Shown: positions 1 to 7,200 of the stretch, piece by piece
Numbering within the stretch: the first letter of the stretch is position 1
How the letters are laid out: the number at the start of each line of letters is the position of its first letter
From: Phycisphaeraceae bacterium
Lineage (GTDB): Bacteria; Planctomycetota; Phycisphaerae; Phycisphaerales; UBA1924
DNA length: 64,000 nt
Assembly (NCBI GenBank): GCA_020639135.1
Contig: JACKHE010000001.1
Span: forward strand, 310,001-374,000
Reading direction: 5' to 3'
Notes under the pieces: model-generated
Databases searched by the model: none
What the model was told of the DNA's origin: nothing
Seen by the model: the letters and a program-made list of their open reading frames with translations, nothing else
Made by a program: the position numbers and the translations under genes

Positions 1-442
1 CGGCGCTTCCCTCGAGTGTGCAGTTGATCGAGAAGAAATCATTCGAGAAATGCGAGGAGAGCAGCACCTCCAGCGTCCCGGGGCTCAGGATCCGCGTCAG
101 CCCGGGGTGGCCGCCGTTGTCCGTCACCAGCAGCCGCTTGTTCGTCGCGCCGCCGCTGCCGGTCGCCAGCGTGCCGGAATCGATCTGGAGCGACCCGATG
201 GAGAGCGACGAGCCGGTCACGCTCACCGCCGGATCGTTCGTCGAGCTGATGATCCGCGCGGTGTCCGCGGTGGTGTCCGGGAAGCCGTCCCGGATCATGG
301 CTGTTGTTTCGTTGAACCAGTTGTTCTGGTTGTCCCAGGCGAACGTCGAAGGCGCCGCCAGCCAGACAAAGTCCTCCGCAACCGCCGCCGAGACCACCGC
401 CAGAGCCGCCCCCGCGACCGCCGCCATCCGCACTATGTTCAT
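1..442 (-). CDS. Secreted protein, 3' end beyond window
   Basis: The start codon is at 442 and the reading frame stays open to the window edge, so only the first 147 residues are visible. They begin with a clear signal peptide (MNIVRMAAVAGAALAVVSAA, then VAEDF). The mature part starts with FVWLAAPSTFAWDNQNNWFN and is rich in Ser, Thr, Gly and Asp, as in extracellular beta-rich proteins. An AAGGGGGG run sits just before the ATG. The gene has an AT-rich upstream region unlike the rest of the window. Other secreted genes here end in a dockerin-like repeat and this one may too, but that end is out of view. Function unknown. Confidence 0.8.
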   Translation of the reverse strand, partial: MNIVRMAAVAGAALAVVSAAVAEDFVWLAAPSTFAWDNQNNWFNETTAMIRDGFPDTTADTARIISSTNDPAVSVTGSSLSIGSLQIDSGTLATGSGGATNKRLLVTDNGGHPGLTRILSPGTLEVLLSSHFSNDFFSINCTLEGSA

Positions 443-547
443 GCCCGCCCCCCTTGGGTTGTGAGTGTGAAAATCAAAGACTGATCCAAGGCGGCCGAGG
501 ATACAAGATAAAAATGTATGTTTTACATGTCCCGATCTCATTTTCAC

Positions 548-579
548 AAAAAATAAAAATGGCGCCCCGGGGGACGCCA
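548..579 (-). terminator. Rho-independent terminator
   Basis: On the minus strand a GC-rich hairpin (560-579, arms TGGCG/CGCCA with further pairs inside) is followed by an A/T run dominated by T (548-559). It lies about 30 nt after the stop of the gene at 611-1159. Confidence 0.7.
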
Positions 580-610
580 AGACCTGGCGATCAACCGCTC
601 AGCCGGAGGT

Positions 611-1159
611 TCAGCCCCCCGCCGCCACCGCTGGATCGAACACCTCCAGGTGCTCGACCGGGAACGACTCCGGCGAGAACCGCCCGTTGATGCTCGCCCC
701 GCCCGGCAGCGGCGCGAACAGCTCGATCGCGATCTGCGAGATCGGCATCCCCACCGCCGCCAGCTCCTCCTCCGTCGCCGGTGTGATCGACGCGATGACC
801 ATGATCGGCGCCTGCTCGTCCGTCACAAACTCCAGCGGCTCGTGGTCGAAATCAACCTTGATGAACTGCCTGATCGCGCGCAGGTGCGTCTGGCTGTAGT
901 ACCACTTTGTCACCGCCGCCTTGTTCTCGAACCACGCGACGATCACGTTCTTCCCGCTCATCATCTGCCCGGCGTCAACGCCCAGGCACCCCGGGCTCTG
1001 CTGCAGCCCCGCGATGAGCATCCCACCGATGTCGGGTCGCTGCGGCTGCGCCTGAGCGCCGCCGTCCTGGTCCCGCGGACCAGCCAGCGCCGCAACGCCG
1101 CCGATCGTGACCGCCATCAGCCCCAGCCCCGCCGCCATCGTTTTCACACCGCTGTTCAT
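611..1159 (-). CDS. Secreted hypothetical protein, possible dimeric alpha-beta barrel
   Basis: 182 residues. The N-terminus MNSGVKTMAAGLGLMAVTIGGVAALAG is a signal peptide. An AAGGAG Shine-Dalgarno lies 7 nt before the ATG. The central part contains NVIVAWFENKAAVTKWYYSQ followed by a second strand-rich half, a pattern loosely like dimeric alpha-beta barrel (antibiotic-biosynthesis-monooxygenase-like) proteins; this fold guess is weak. Two Cys are not arranged as a metal site. It has its own terminator downstream and no obvious partner. Function unknown. Confidence 0.75.
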   Translation of the reverse strand: MNSGVKTMAAGLGLMAVTIGGVAALAGPRDQDGGAQAQPQRPDIGGMLIAGLQQSPGCLGVDAGQMMSGKNVIVAWFENKAAVTKWYYSQTHLRAIRQFIKVDFDHEPLEFVTDEQAPIMVIASITPATEEELAAVGMPISQIAIELFAPLPGGASINGRFSPESFPVEHLEVFDPAVAAGG

Positions 1160-1406
1160 CGCCTTGCTCCTTGCCGCACGATCCCGGATTTCCGCCGCGC
1201 GACGACCGCGCGGGCCTCTGTCACCGTTGTTGGGGCCCGTTCGCGGGCGTTTTCACCGCCGCGCAGCCCCCCGAACCGTGAACTCCATGATTTTCTTCGA
1301 TCCCGTGGCAGCCCGGCCCCCCGGCTTCCGCCTAGGCGGTTGTCCCCCGCGGACCACATCCACAGAAACACCACACGAACACCCCGACCCGGGCAAGGAC
1401 ACACCC

Positions 1407-2186
1407 ATGAACACCGCACGCGCCTTCACCGCACTCACGACGCTCGCCATCACAGCCTCTGCCGCCAACGCCGAGCCGATGCAGCTCCGCTTCACCGCCG
1501 GCCTCAACCAGCCCGTCACCCCGGTCGTCATCAACGGCGTCCCCGGCGAGGCCGTCATCTCGGTGGCGGCAGTCGTCGCCTGGGACTCCGACGAGGTCCC
1601 ATTCATCGACAACGGCTCAGGCCTCCGCCGCTGGGGCACTTCCAGTTTCCAGGCCCACGCCTCAGGCTCCATCATCCTCGAGGACGGCGCCATCATCCCT
1701 ATCGATTTCGTCTTTGCCAACACCGCGAATAATTCCATCACGAACTCCATCACCACGAACTACATCGCCAGCGAGTCCGCCACCGACATGACCTTCAACA
1801 GCTCCGGCGGGACCTTCGCCGGCTGCGCGCTCTCCAACGCCGCCGTCAGCCTCCGCACCACGGCGCTGACCTCCATGCCCGGCGCCGGCAGCCCTCTCCC
1901 AGACACGCCGCAGGGCTACCAGCAAGGCGTCACCTATTGGCAGTGCGTTCTCTACTTCGACATCGACAGCCCGGGCGGCGGGACCGACACCGTCCACATC
2001 AGCGCCAACGTCTTCGACATCGTCGCGCCCGGCCCCATCAAGATGACCTTGCAGAACAACCCGGCGCTCCCGCCGATCGCCGATCTCCCCGCTGCAACCG
2101 CCGACATCAACACCGACGGTATCGTCGACACCGCCGACCTCGGCATCCTCCTCGGTCAGTTCGGCTCGACCCCCGACTGCAACTGA
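1407..2186 (+). CDS. Secreted GC-type dockerin-domain protein
   Basis: 259 residues. Signal peptide MNTARAFTALTTLAITASA is cleaved near ANAEP. The body is a Ser/Thr/Asn-rich beta-type extracellular region of unknown function. The C-terminus, ADINTDGIVDTADLGILLGQ and then FGSTPDCN, is a single dockerin-like calcium-binding half-repeat (D-x-N-x-D-G...D). Proteins with this ending are recognised in Phycisphaerae as GC-type dockerin-anchored proteins; what binds the tail is not known. The start at 1407 is preferred over in-frame upstream codons because it has the signal peptide and an AAGGA box 10 nt upstream. Confident as a secreted dockerin-type protein, not on role. Confidence 0.88.
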   Translation: MNTARAFTALTTLAITASAANAEPMQLRFTAGLNQPVTPVVINGVPGEAVISVAAVVAWDSDEVPFIDNGSGLRRWGTSSFQAHASGSIILEDGAIIPIDFVFANTANNSITNSITTNYIASESATDMTFNSSGGTFAGCALSNAAVSLRTTALTSMPGAGSPLPDTPQGYQQGVTYWQCVLYFDIDSPGGGTDTVHISANVFDIVAPGPIKMTLQNNPALPPIADLPAATADINTDGIVDTADLGILLGQFGSTPDCN

Positions 2187-2256
2187 TCCCGGGGATCCAC
2201 CCTCAACCCGCGACCGGGCATACGATGCGGGCTCCCACCTCCAGGAGTCCGCATCG

Positions 2257-2478
2257 TTGGGTTACGGCTATTTCCTCGGCGTCTGCATCGTTCTCTTCGT
2301 CCTCGCCTGCGCCGTATTCGGCGTCGTGCTCTGGACCCTCGTCAACAGGAAAGAGATCAAACGCTCCCTCCTGACTCACCCGAGAGATCGGAAACGCAGC
2401 CCCGACAACGACCGGGATGAGCAGAGCGGATCCCGGGACGACCCCCACGACGACCTCCGCACCGACGCGCCCGGATGA
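2257..2478 (+). CDS. Small single-pass membrane protein
   Basis: 73 residues starting at TTG, with AGGAG 10 nt upstream. One transmembrane segment (about residues 5-27, GYFLGVCIVLFVLACAVFGV) is followed by a charged Arg/Asp-rich cytoplasmic-type tail. Its stop overlaps the start of the next gene (ATGA at 2475), which supports translation as a coupled pair with the zinc-ribbon membrane protein. No family recognised. Confidence 0.6.
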   Translation: MGYGYFLGVCIVLFVLACAVFGVVLWTLVNRKEIKRSLLTHPRDRKRSPDNDRDEQSGSRDDPHDDLRTDAPG

Positions 2479-2816
2479 AGCGGCTCCTGCGCAACTGGGC
2501 ACTCGCGCTGGGGATCGTCTTCTGCTTTGCCTCGACGCTCTTCGCGCTCCTGGGCACGCCCTACTTCATCAACAACGGCGCCCCCGTCCTCGGCTGGCTC
2601 GACCCCATCATCGGCGGCGCCATGGTCGCCCTGCTCGTCACGCCCCTCATGTTCGTCCTCTCCGCGATCAAGACGCAGACAACCGTCGGCGCCCGCTTCG
2701 ACGACTCCCGCTGCCCCCACTGCGACTACGACCTCACGGGGCTGGCGTCGGACCGCTGTCCGGAATGTGGATCACCGCTGGAGGCAGCGCGGGACCTGCA
2801 TCAGCGTTCAATGTGA
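2475..2816 (+). CDS. Membrane protein with C-terminal zinc ribbon
   Basis: 113 residues. Two transmembrane segments (about 7-27 and 42-65) precede a zinc ribbon, CPHCDYDLTGLASDRCPECG, around residues 78-98. The CPxCxYDLxGLxxxxCPECG pattern recurs in two other membrane proteins of this window (35386-37170). Translationally coupled to the small membrane protein upstream. The last 83 nt overlap the convergent gene at 2734-3126, yet the zinc ribbon falls inside that region, so this frame is real. Function unknown; the ribbon probably binds zinc and mediates protein contacts. Confidence 0.8.
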   Translation: MKRLLRNWALALGIVFCFASTLFALLGTPYFINNGAPVLGWLDPIIGGAMVALLVTPLMFVLSAIKTQTTVGARFDDSRCPHCDYDLTGLASDRCPECGSPLEAARDLHQRSM

Positions 2817-3126
2817 TCTCCGCCGGTGACACGCCGAGCGCGACATCTGCCGGGATGACCACCATCGCATCGCCCGGCGCAACCGGAACCGCGTGCGACT
2901 GCGACCACCGCGAATCCGCCTGCGCCGCTCCACCCAGATCCGCCGGAACGAGCACCGCAAACCGGCAATAAATCTGATGATTCATCCCCAGCGTTTCGAC
3001 CGGAACCTCGATCATGGCGCCGAGATAAACCACCGCATCGGGTTGCCACGCCGGCCGCCCCTCGCCACCGAGTTGCAGCACCGCCCCAGCTGCCGTCGCC
3101 AGAAACGTCGTGTGCATCATCATCAT
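2734..3126 (-). CDS. Secreted hypothetical protein
   Basis: About 130 residues. The start is one of a run of ATG codons (MMMMHTTFLATAAGAVLQL) directly after AAGGAGG, so 3126 or 3123 is the likely start. The N-terminus is a short signal-like segment. The body has beta-strand character with an early GRPAWQPDAVVYLGAMIEVP stretch. It converges on and overlaps the end of the zinc-ribbon membrane gene by 83 nt. No family recognised. Confidence 0.6.
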   Translation of the reverse strand: MMMMHTTFLATAAGAVLQLGGEGRPAWQPDAVVYLGAMIEVPVETLGMNHQIYCRFAVLVPADLGGAAQADSRWSQSHAVPVAPGDAMVVIPADVALGVSPAEITLNADAGPALPPAVIHIPDSGPTPAP

Positions 3127-3295
3127 CCGCGCCTCCTTGTCGCTGCCCGGGCGCCGGGCGGGTCGCCCCCGGCACACTGAGATACCACCCGGTCCGTGCC
3201 CCGGTTCACCGGTACAATCCCCGGTTCCCTCAACGGATCACGATCCGACCCGAGATGACGATCACCCAACGCCAATCCACGACCACGAGACCCCG

Positions 3296-4294
3296 ATGAC
3301 CACCATGTCCACCGACCGAACCTTCATCGCCGACTTCACCCCCAACGAGCGATTCGAGGGCGTCTTCACCATCTGCAACGCCCAGCTCGGCACCACCCGC
3401 AACGGCAAGCCCTACCTCCGCTGCCTCCTCCGCGACCGCACCGGCGAGCTCCCCGCGCGCATGTGGTCCATCCCCGACGAGGTCTTCCGCTCACTCCCCG
3501 TCAACGGCTTCGTCGAGGCCCACGGCGAGACCCAGCCCTACCAGGGCGAGCTCCAGCTCATCCTCCATCGCATCGCCCCCATCGAGCCCACCGACGAACA
3601 GCTCCGCGACCTCCTCCCCACCTCCGAGCGCGCACCGGAGGAAATGTTCGCCGAACTCGTCGCGATCCTCGACACCATCGAGCACCCCGCGATCAAGGCG
3701 CTGTGCCGGACCTATCTCGACGACGAGATGCTCATGAGCCAGTTCCGCGTCGCGCCCGCCGCGATGATGCTCCACCACGCCTACCTCGGCGGACTCCTCG
3801 AGCACACGCTGAACCTGTGCAACGTCGCGAGCGCCGTCCTGCCCTTCTACCCCCGCATCAACCGCGACATCGTCCTCATGGGCCTCTTCCTCCACGACCT
3901 CGGCAAGACCCGTGAGCTCGCCTACGACCAGGGCTTCGGCTACACCGACCGCGGCGAGCTCATCGGCCACATCGTCGAGGGCGCCATCATGCTCCACGAC
4001 AAGGCCCAGACCCTCATGCGCGAGCAGGGCGTCCGCCTCCCGCAGCACGCGCTGACTGTCCTCCAGCACATCATCATCTCTCACCACACCAGGCCCGAGT
4101 TCGGCGCCGCCAAGATCCCCGCCACCCCCGAGGCGATCTTCGTCGGCATGCTCGACGACCTCGACGCCAAGACCTTCATCGCCCTCAACGCCGCCCGCCC
4201 CGAACGCGCCAACGACTTCGACATGGGCGGCAACTTCACCGAAAAGAACTGGGCCCTCGGCGCCAAGCTCTTCAGGCCCGATCCGTTGGGTTGA
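3296..4294 (+). CDS. YhaM-type 3'-5' exoribonuclease (OB + HD domain)
   Basis: 332 residues. An N-terminal OB-fold nucleic-acid-binding domain (about residues 10-95) is followed by an HD-superfamily phosphohydrolase domain whose metal motif is visible in GLFLHDLGKTRE, with earlier His in LHHAYLGGLLEHTLNL and later His in HIIISHHTRPE. This order and length match the YhaM family of 3'-5' exonucleases, which degrade short RNA and ssDNA in the cytoplasm. The ATG at 3296 begins MTTMSTDRTFIADFTPNERF; the OB fold needs this start. A TACAAT box lies at 3213-3218. No operon partner. Confidence 0.85.
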   Translation: MTTMSTDRTFIADFTPNERFEGVFTICNAQLGTTRNGKPYLRCLLRDRTGELPARMWSIPDEVFRSLPVNGFVEAHGETQPYQGELQLILHRIAPIEPTDEQLRDLLPTSERAPEEMFAELVAILDTIEHPAIKALCRTYLDDEMLMSQFRVAPAAMMLHHAYLGGLLEHTLNLCNVASAVLPFYPRINRDIVLMGLFLHDLGKTRELAYDQGFGYTDRGELIGHIVEGAIMLHDKAQTLMREQGVRLPQHALTVLQHIIISHHTRPEFGAAKIPATPEAIFVGMLDDLDAKTFIALNAARPERANDFDMGGNFTEKNWALGAKLFRPDPLG

Positions 4295-4344
4295 CACGTT
4301 CCTCTGGACGCCGAGTCTGAGCGAAGCGAAGGCTCGGATATCCA

Positions 4345-4521
4345 CCCCCCTCTCCCTCTGGGAGAGGGCCGGGGAGAGGGGCGACCGGAGCAGTCACACA
4401 CGAATGACGGTGTCGACAATCGCGATCGAATACATCGAGAGAACAAGTCTTGCGCTCAGTCTCCGCGCGTCCCCTCTCCCGACCCGTCTGCGCTGGCCCA
4501 CCCTCTCCCCGAGGGAGAGGG
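4345..4521. repeat. 177 bp inverted-repeat element, copy 1
   Basis: The ends are CCCCTCTCCCTCTGGGAG on the left and CCCTCTCCCCGAGGGAGAGG on the right, each itself palindromic and together forming an imperfect inverted repeat. A second copy of nearly the same length lies at 38432-38607 with recognisable similarity inside (a run near ATCGCGA...GATCGAA). No open frame is supported inside. Resembles a REP/MITE-type non-autonomous element. Confidence 0.6.
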
Positions 4522-4558
4522 ATGCCGAACCCCGCCTGCCCCCGCCTACCATTGATCC

Positions 4559-5293
4559 ATGGCCGGACGCCCCGAAACCGTCCGCGTGAACTTCGGGAAG
4601 CCCATCCCGATCTTCCCGCTCCCCAGCGTGCCGCTGCTGCCGCACGCCGTGGCGCCCATGCACATCTTCGAGGACCGCTACCGCCAGATGGTCGAGCACG
4701 CCCTCGACTCCTCGGGCCAGATCGCCATGGCCGTCTTCCAGGACGACGACTGGAAGAAGGACTACCACGGCCGCCCCGCCATCCGAACCTGCGTCTGCCT
4801 GGGTCAGATCGTCCAGCACGAGCGCCTCGCCGACGGGCGCTACAACATCCTGCTCCAGGGCGTCTGCCGCGCGCGCATCCGACGCGAGTTCAAGCCCGAG
4901 GAAGGCCTCCTCTACCGCCGCGGCCTGCTCGCCCCCATCGGCCCGACCACCAAGTCCGAGGAAACCGCGCTCGAGGGCGACCTCCCCGAGATGCTCGACG
5001 CGCGCCGCCGAATCACCGACCTGCTCAGCGAGCCACCGCTGGACCAGCTCACCGCCGCCGAGAGCGTGTGCTCGTGCCTGAGCGACCTCGACACCCCCGC
5101 GCCGGCGGTGCTGGAGCTCATCGGCGTCTCGATCATCACCAACGACAAGACACGCTACGACCTGCTGTGCGAGGGCGACATCGACCGCCGCGTGGACCTG
5201 ATCGAGACGGAGCTGCGCACGATCCGAGACCTCATCCGCCGCGCCGAACCCCAGCTCGACCCCGAAGCGCCGAAGGGGACGCACAACAACTGA
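4559..5293 (+). CDS. Lon N-terminal (substrate-binding) domain protein
   Basis: 244 residues. The start IPIFPLPSVPLLPHAVAPMH followed by IFEDRYRQMVEHAL is the classic opening of the LON substrate-binding domain, and the length matches stand-alone LonN proteins without ATPase or protease modules. The family probably recognises substrates or partners; no activity is established. Cytoplasmic, no signal peptide. A TACCAT box ends 6 nt before the ATG with no Shine-Dalgarno, suggesting a leaderless message. The preceding gap holds the inverted-repeat element. Confidence 0.85.
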   Translation: MAGRPETVRVNFGKPIPIFPLPSVPLLPHAVAPMHIFEDRYRQMVEHALDSSGQIAMAVFQDDDWKKDYHGRPAIRTCVCLGQIVQHERLADGRYNILLQGVCRARIRREFKPEEGLLYRRGLLAPIGPTTKSEETALEGDLPEMLDARRRITDLLSEPPLDQLTAAESVCSCLSDLDTPAPAVLELIGVSIITNDKTRYDLLCEGDIDRRVDLIETELRTIRDLIRRAEPQLDPEAPKGTHNN

Positions 5294-5302
5294 TTGCTCC
5301 TC

Positions 5303-5386
5303 TGGGTGCCGTGGTATCGCCGCTCCGGGCGATGCCGCGACCGGGTGCCGTGGTAGTAACGACCAAAGGTCGTTTCTACCACGACG
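5303..5386. repeat. Tandem pair of hairpin repeats (types A and B)
   Basis: Two adjacent hairpins. Type A (about 5306-5340) opens GTGCCGTGGTAT and closes ATGCCGCGA around a variable inner stem. Type B (5349-5383) has arms CGTGGTAGTAACGACC and GGTCGTTTCTACCACG around AAA, paired throughout except one T-T mismatch. The same A-then-B order recurs at 34602-34687. Confidence 0.75.
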
Positions 5387-5398
5387 AATCTCCCTACA

Positions 5399-7180
5399 TC
5401 ACCGCACCATCTTCCGCGCCCAGGCGACGATAAACAGCGCCATCAACGACACCCCGATCAATGCCTCAGACGCCGCGATCAGCTTCATCCACCATGCAAC
5501 CGGCTGGATGTCCCCGTACCCGAGGCTGGTAAAGGTGACGACGGAGTAGTAAATCGGGTTGACAATAGGTTGATTGCCCCACAACCAATCGCCGGAATCA
5601 CTGAAATATCCAAGTGTGCCCGGCGAAGCGGCGGCGCCGTAGAACAACGCGATAAGCCCAATCACCAAGCCGCCCGTGACCGGGATCCGCCACCATTCCA
5701 CCATGTACCCCAGCGCGTTACGCCGGATCAGCCAATCCAGCCAGACCCCGAGCAGCGACCAGGAGTCCCGCGGCTTCCAATGCTTTTTTTCACGTAGCTC
5801 CGCATACTTTGCGCGCCGCTTGAGATCCAGATACTTGAAATTGCAAATTTCTTCCTGCTCATCCGTGGACGGTTGATTCCGGAAAGTATCACGGAGCAGG
5901 TTGTAGGCCGCTGAGGCCTCTCTAAGCGATCTCGCATCATCTCGATCTTCGCCGAGGATCAATGTGCCGCGGCGCCCGAAGCCGAATGTCCCAACAAGCG
6001 GCCAGCACAACGATCGCAACGGCCGACACAGACGACGCACACGTCGATGGGCCAGAAATTGTTGCATCCACGATCGGCTCTTTCGCCAACGGATTAGAAC
6101 TTCCAGGACCGATTCCTCACATTCAAGTTGTAATAGGCTCAGTTCGATCGACGCACCTGCCCGAACAATCACGTCGTCAATGGAGAATTTTGCCCGTGAT
6201 CCAAAGATCGATTTCTTAAGAATCAATCTGAGATCAATCGTTGCCGAGCAGAATGACACTTCCTCTGCGAAGCTTGCTTCCTCGAACCATGCCCCGCCAG
6301 CGAAACTCGCCCGGTCAAACCAAGCCGCCCCCGCAAACTCCGTTTCCCTGAACCACGTCCCGATCACAAAAGTCGATGAACTGAACGACACCGCGCCAGC
6401 GAAGCTCACAGAGTCGAACGAAGCCCCGCCAGCGAAGCTCGCAGAGTCGAACGAAGCCCCGCCAGCGAAGCTCGCCTCCTCGAACCACGCCCCCCCCACG
6501 AAGCTTGCCGAACTGAACGACACCGCGCACGCGAAGCTCGTTCCTTCGAACACCCCCCCCACTGCAAAATTCGCCCGGTCGAACCAAACCGTCCCTGCGA
6601 AGTTTGCCTGCTTGAACCAAGCCCCCCCAGTGAAGCTCGCCGAGCCGAACGACGCCCCGCCCGCGAAGCTTGCCTCCTCGAACGACACCCCGCCCGCAAA
6701 GTTCGCCCAGTCGAACCAAGCTGCCTCTGCGAAGCTCGACTCCGCGAACGACGCCCCGCCCGCGAAACTCGCCGAGCCGAACGACGCCTCGATTTTGAAT
6801 CGAGCGATGATCGCGAGCGTACAGCCAATGTCAAGGCCTCCCCCCAGATCATGGGCTCCACACTTACACGACAGGATTTCGCCGCCATTGATACTCAAAA
6901 TCGTCACGGACGATTCATCGCGGATCGATGCCCCGGTGCGCGCATTGAGCATGTTCCCGTCGGCGTCGCGCCGGACCAGCGTTGCGTCCGGATGCGCCTG
7001 CACCGCATTGATCAGGTGGCGCAGCTCCGGGATCTCCGCGTGTGTAATCGAGGCGCCACGAACGATCGCGTCCGCGAGTGCCTGCAATTCCTGCTGATTC
7101 GTCCACGCCGGCGGGAACCGCCCCGTCGCCGGATCCCGGTTCTCGTCATCCCAATACGGCTCATTCGCAGCATCCGCCAT
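5399..7180 (-). CDS. Pentapeptide-repeat protein fused to two-TM potassium channel
   Basis: 593 residues. After a 120-residue N-terminal region come about 40 tandem pentapeptide repeats with Phe at the centre (units such as ASFAGGASF and AWFDRANF), predicted to form a right-handed quadrilateral beta-helix. A linker follows, then a C-terminal ion-channel domain: TM1 (VTGGLVIGLIALFYGAAA), a pore loop with selectivity filter TSLGYGDI, and TM2 (LIGVSLMALFIVAWA). The filter marks it as a potassium-type channel; the helix is probably a cytoplasmic sensor or scaffold (inference). AGGGGTGA lies 5 nt before the ATG. It starts 20 nt after the Hsp70 stop, so the two may be cotranscribed. GC content is lower than in neighbours. 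Confidence 0.85.
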   Translation of the reverse strand: MADAANEPYWDDENRDPATGRFPPAWTNQQELQALADAIVRGASITHAEIPELRHLINAVQAHPDATLVRRDADGNMLNARTGASIRDESSVTILSINGGEILSCKCGAHDLGGGLDIGCTLAIIARFKIEASFGSASFAGGASFAESSFAEAAWFDWANFAGGVSFEEASFAGGASFGSASFTGGAWFKQANFAGTVWFDRANFAVGGVFEGTSFACAVSFSSASFVGGAWFEEASFAGGASFDSASFAGGASFDSVSFAGAVSFSSSTFVIGTWFRETEFAGAAWFDRASFAGGAWFEEASFAEEVSFCSATIDLRLILKKSIFGSRAKFSIDDVIVRAGASIELSLLQLECEESVLEVLIRWRKSRSWMQQFLAHRRVRRLCRPLRSLCWPLVGTFGFGRRGTLILGEDRDDARSLREASAAYNLLRDTFRNQPSTDEQEEICNFKYLDLKRRAKYAELREKKHWKPRDSWSLLGVWLDWLIRRNALGYMVEWWRIPVTGGLVIGLIALFYGAAASPGTLGYFSDSGDWLWGNQPIVNPIYYSVVTFTSLGYGDIQPVAWWMKLIAASEALIGVSLMALFIVAWARKMVR

Positions 7181-7200
7181 GGATCACCCCTTGCCTAAAT

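Noticed and set aside
650..1732. Long Arg/Pro/His-rich plus-strand frame over the 611-1159 and 1407-2186 genes
   Set aside because: Composition typical of out-of-frame reading of GC-rich DNA; it overlaps two better-supported genes.
3491..4345. Val/Glu-rich frame antisense to the YhaM-type nuclease
   Set aside because: Shadow frame; the HD and OB domains are on the plus strand.
6230..6790. Second tandem-repeat tract, considered as CRISPR or satellite DNA
   Set aside because: It is the in-frame pentapeptide region of the channel gene.
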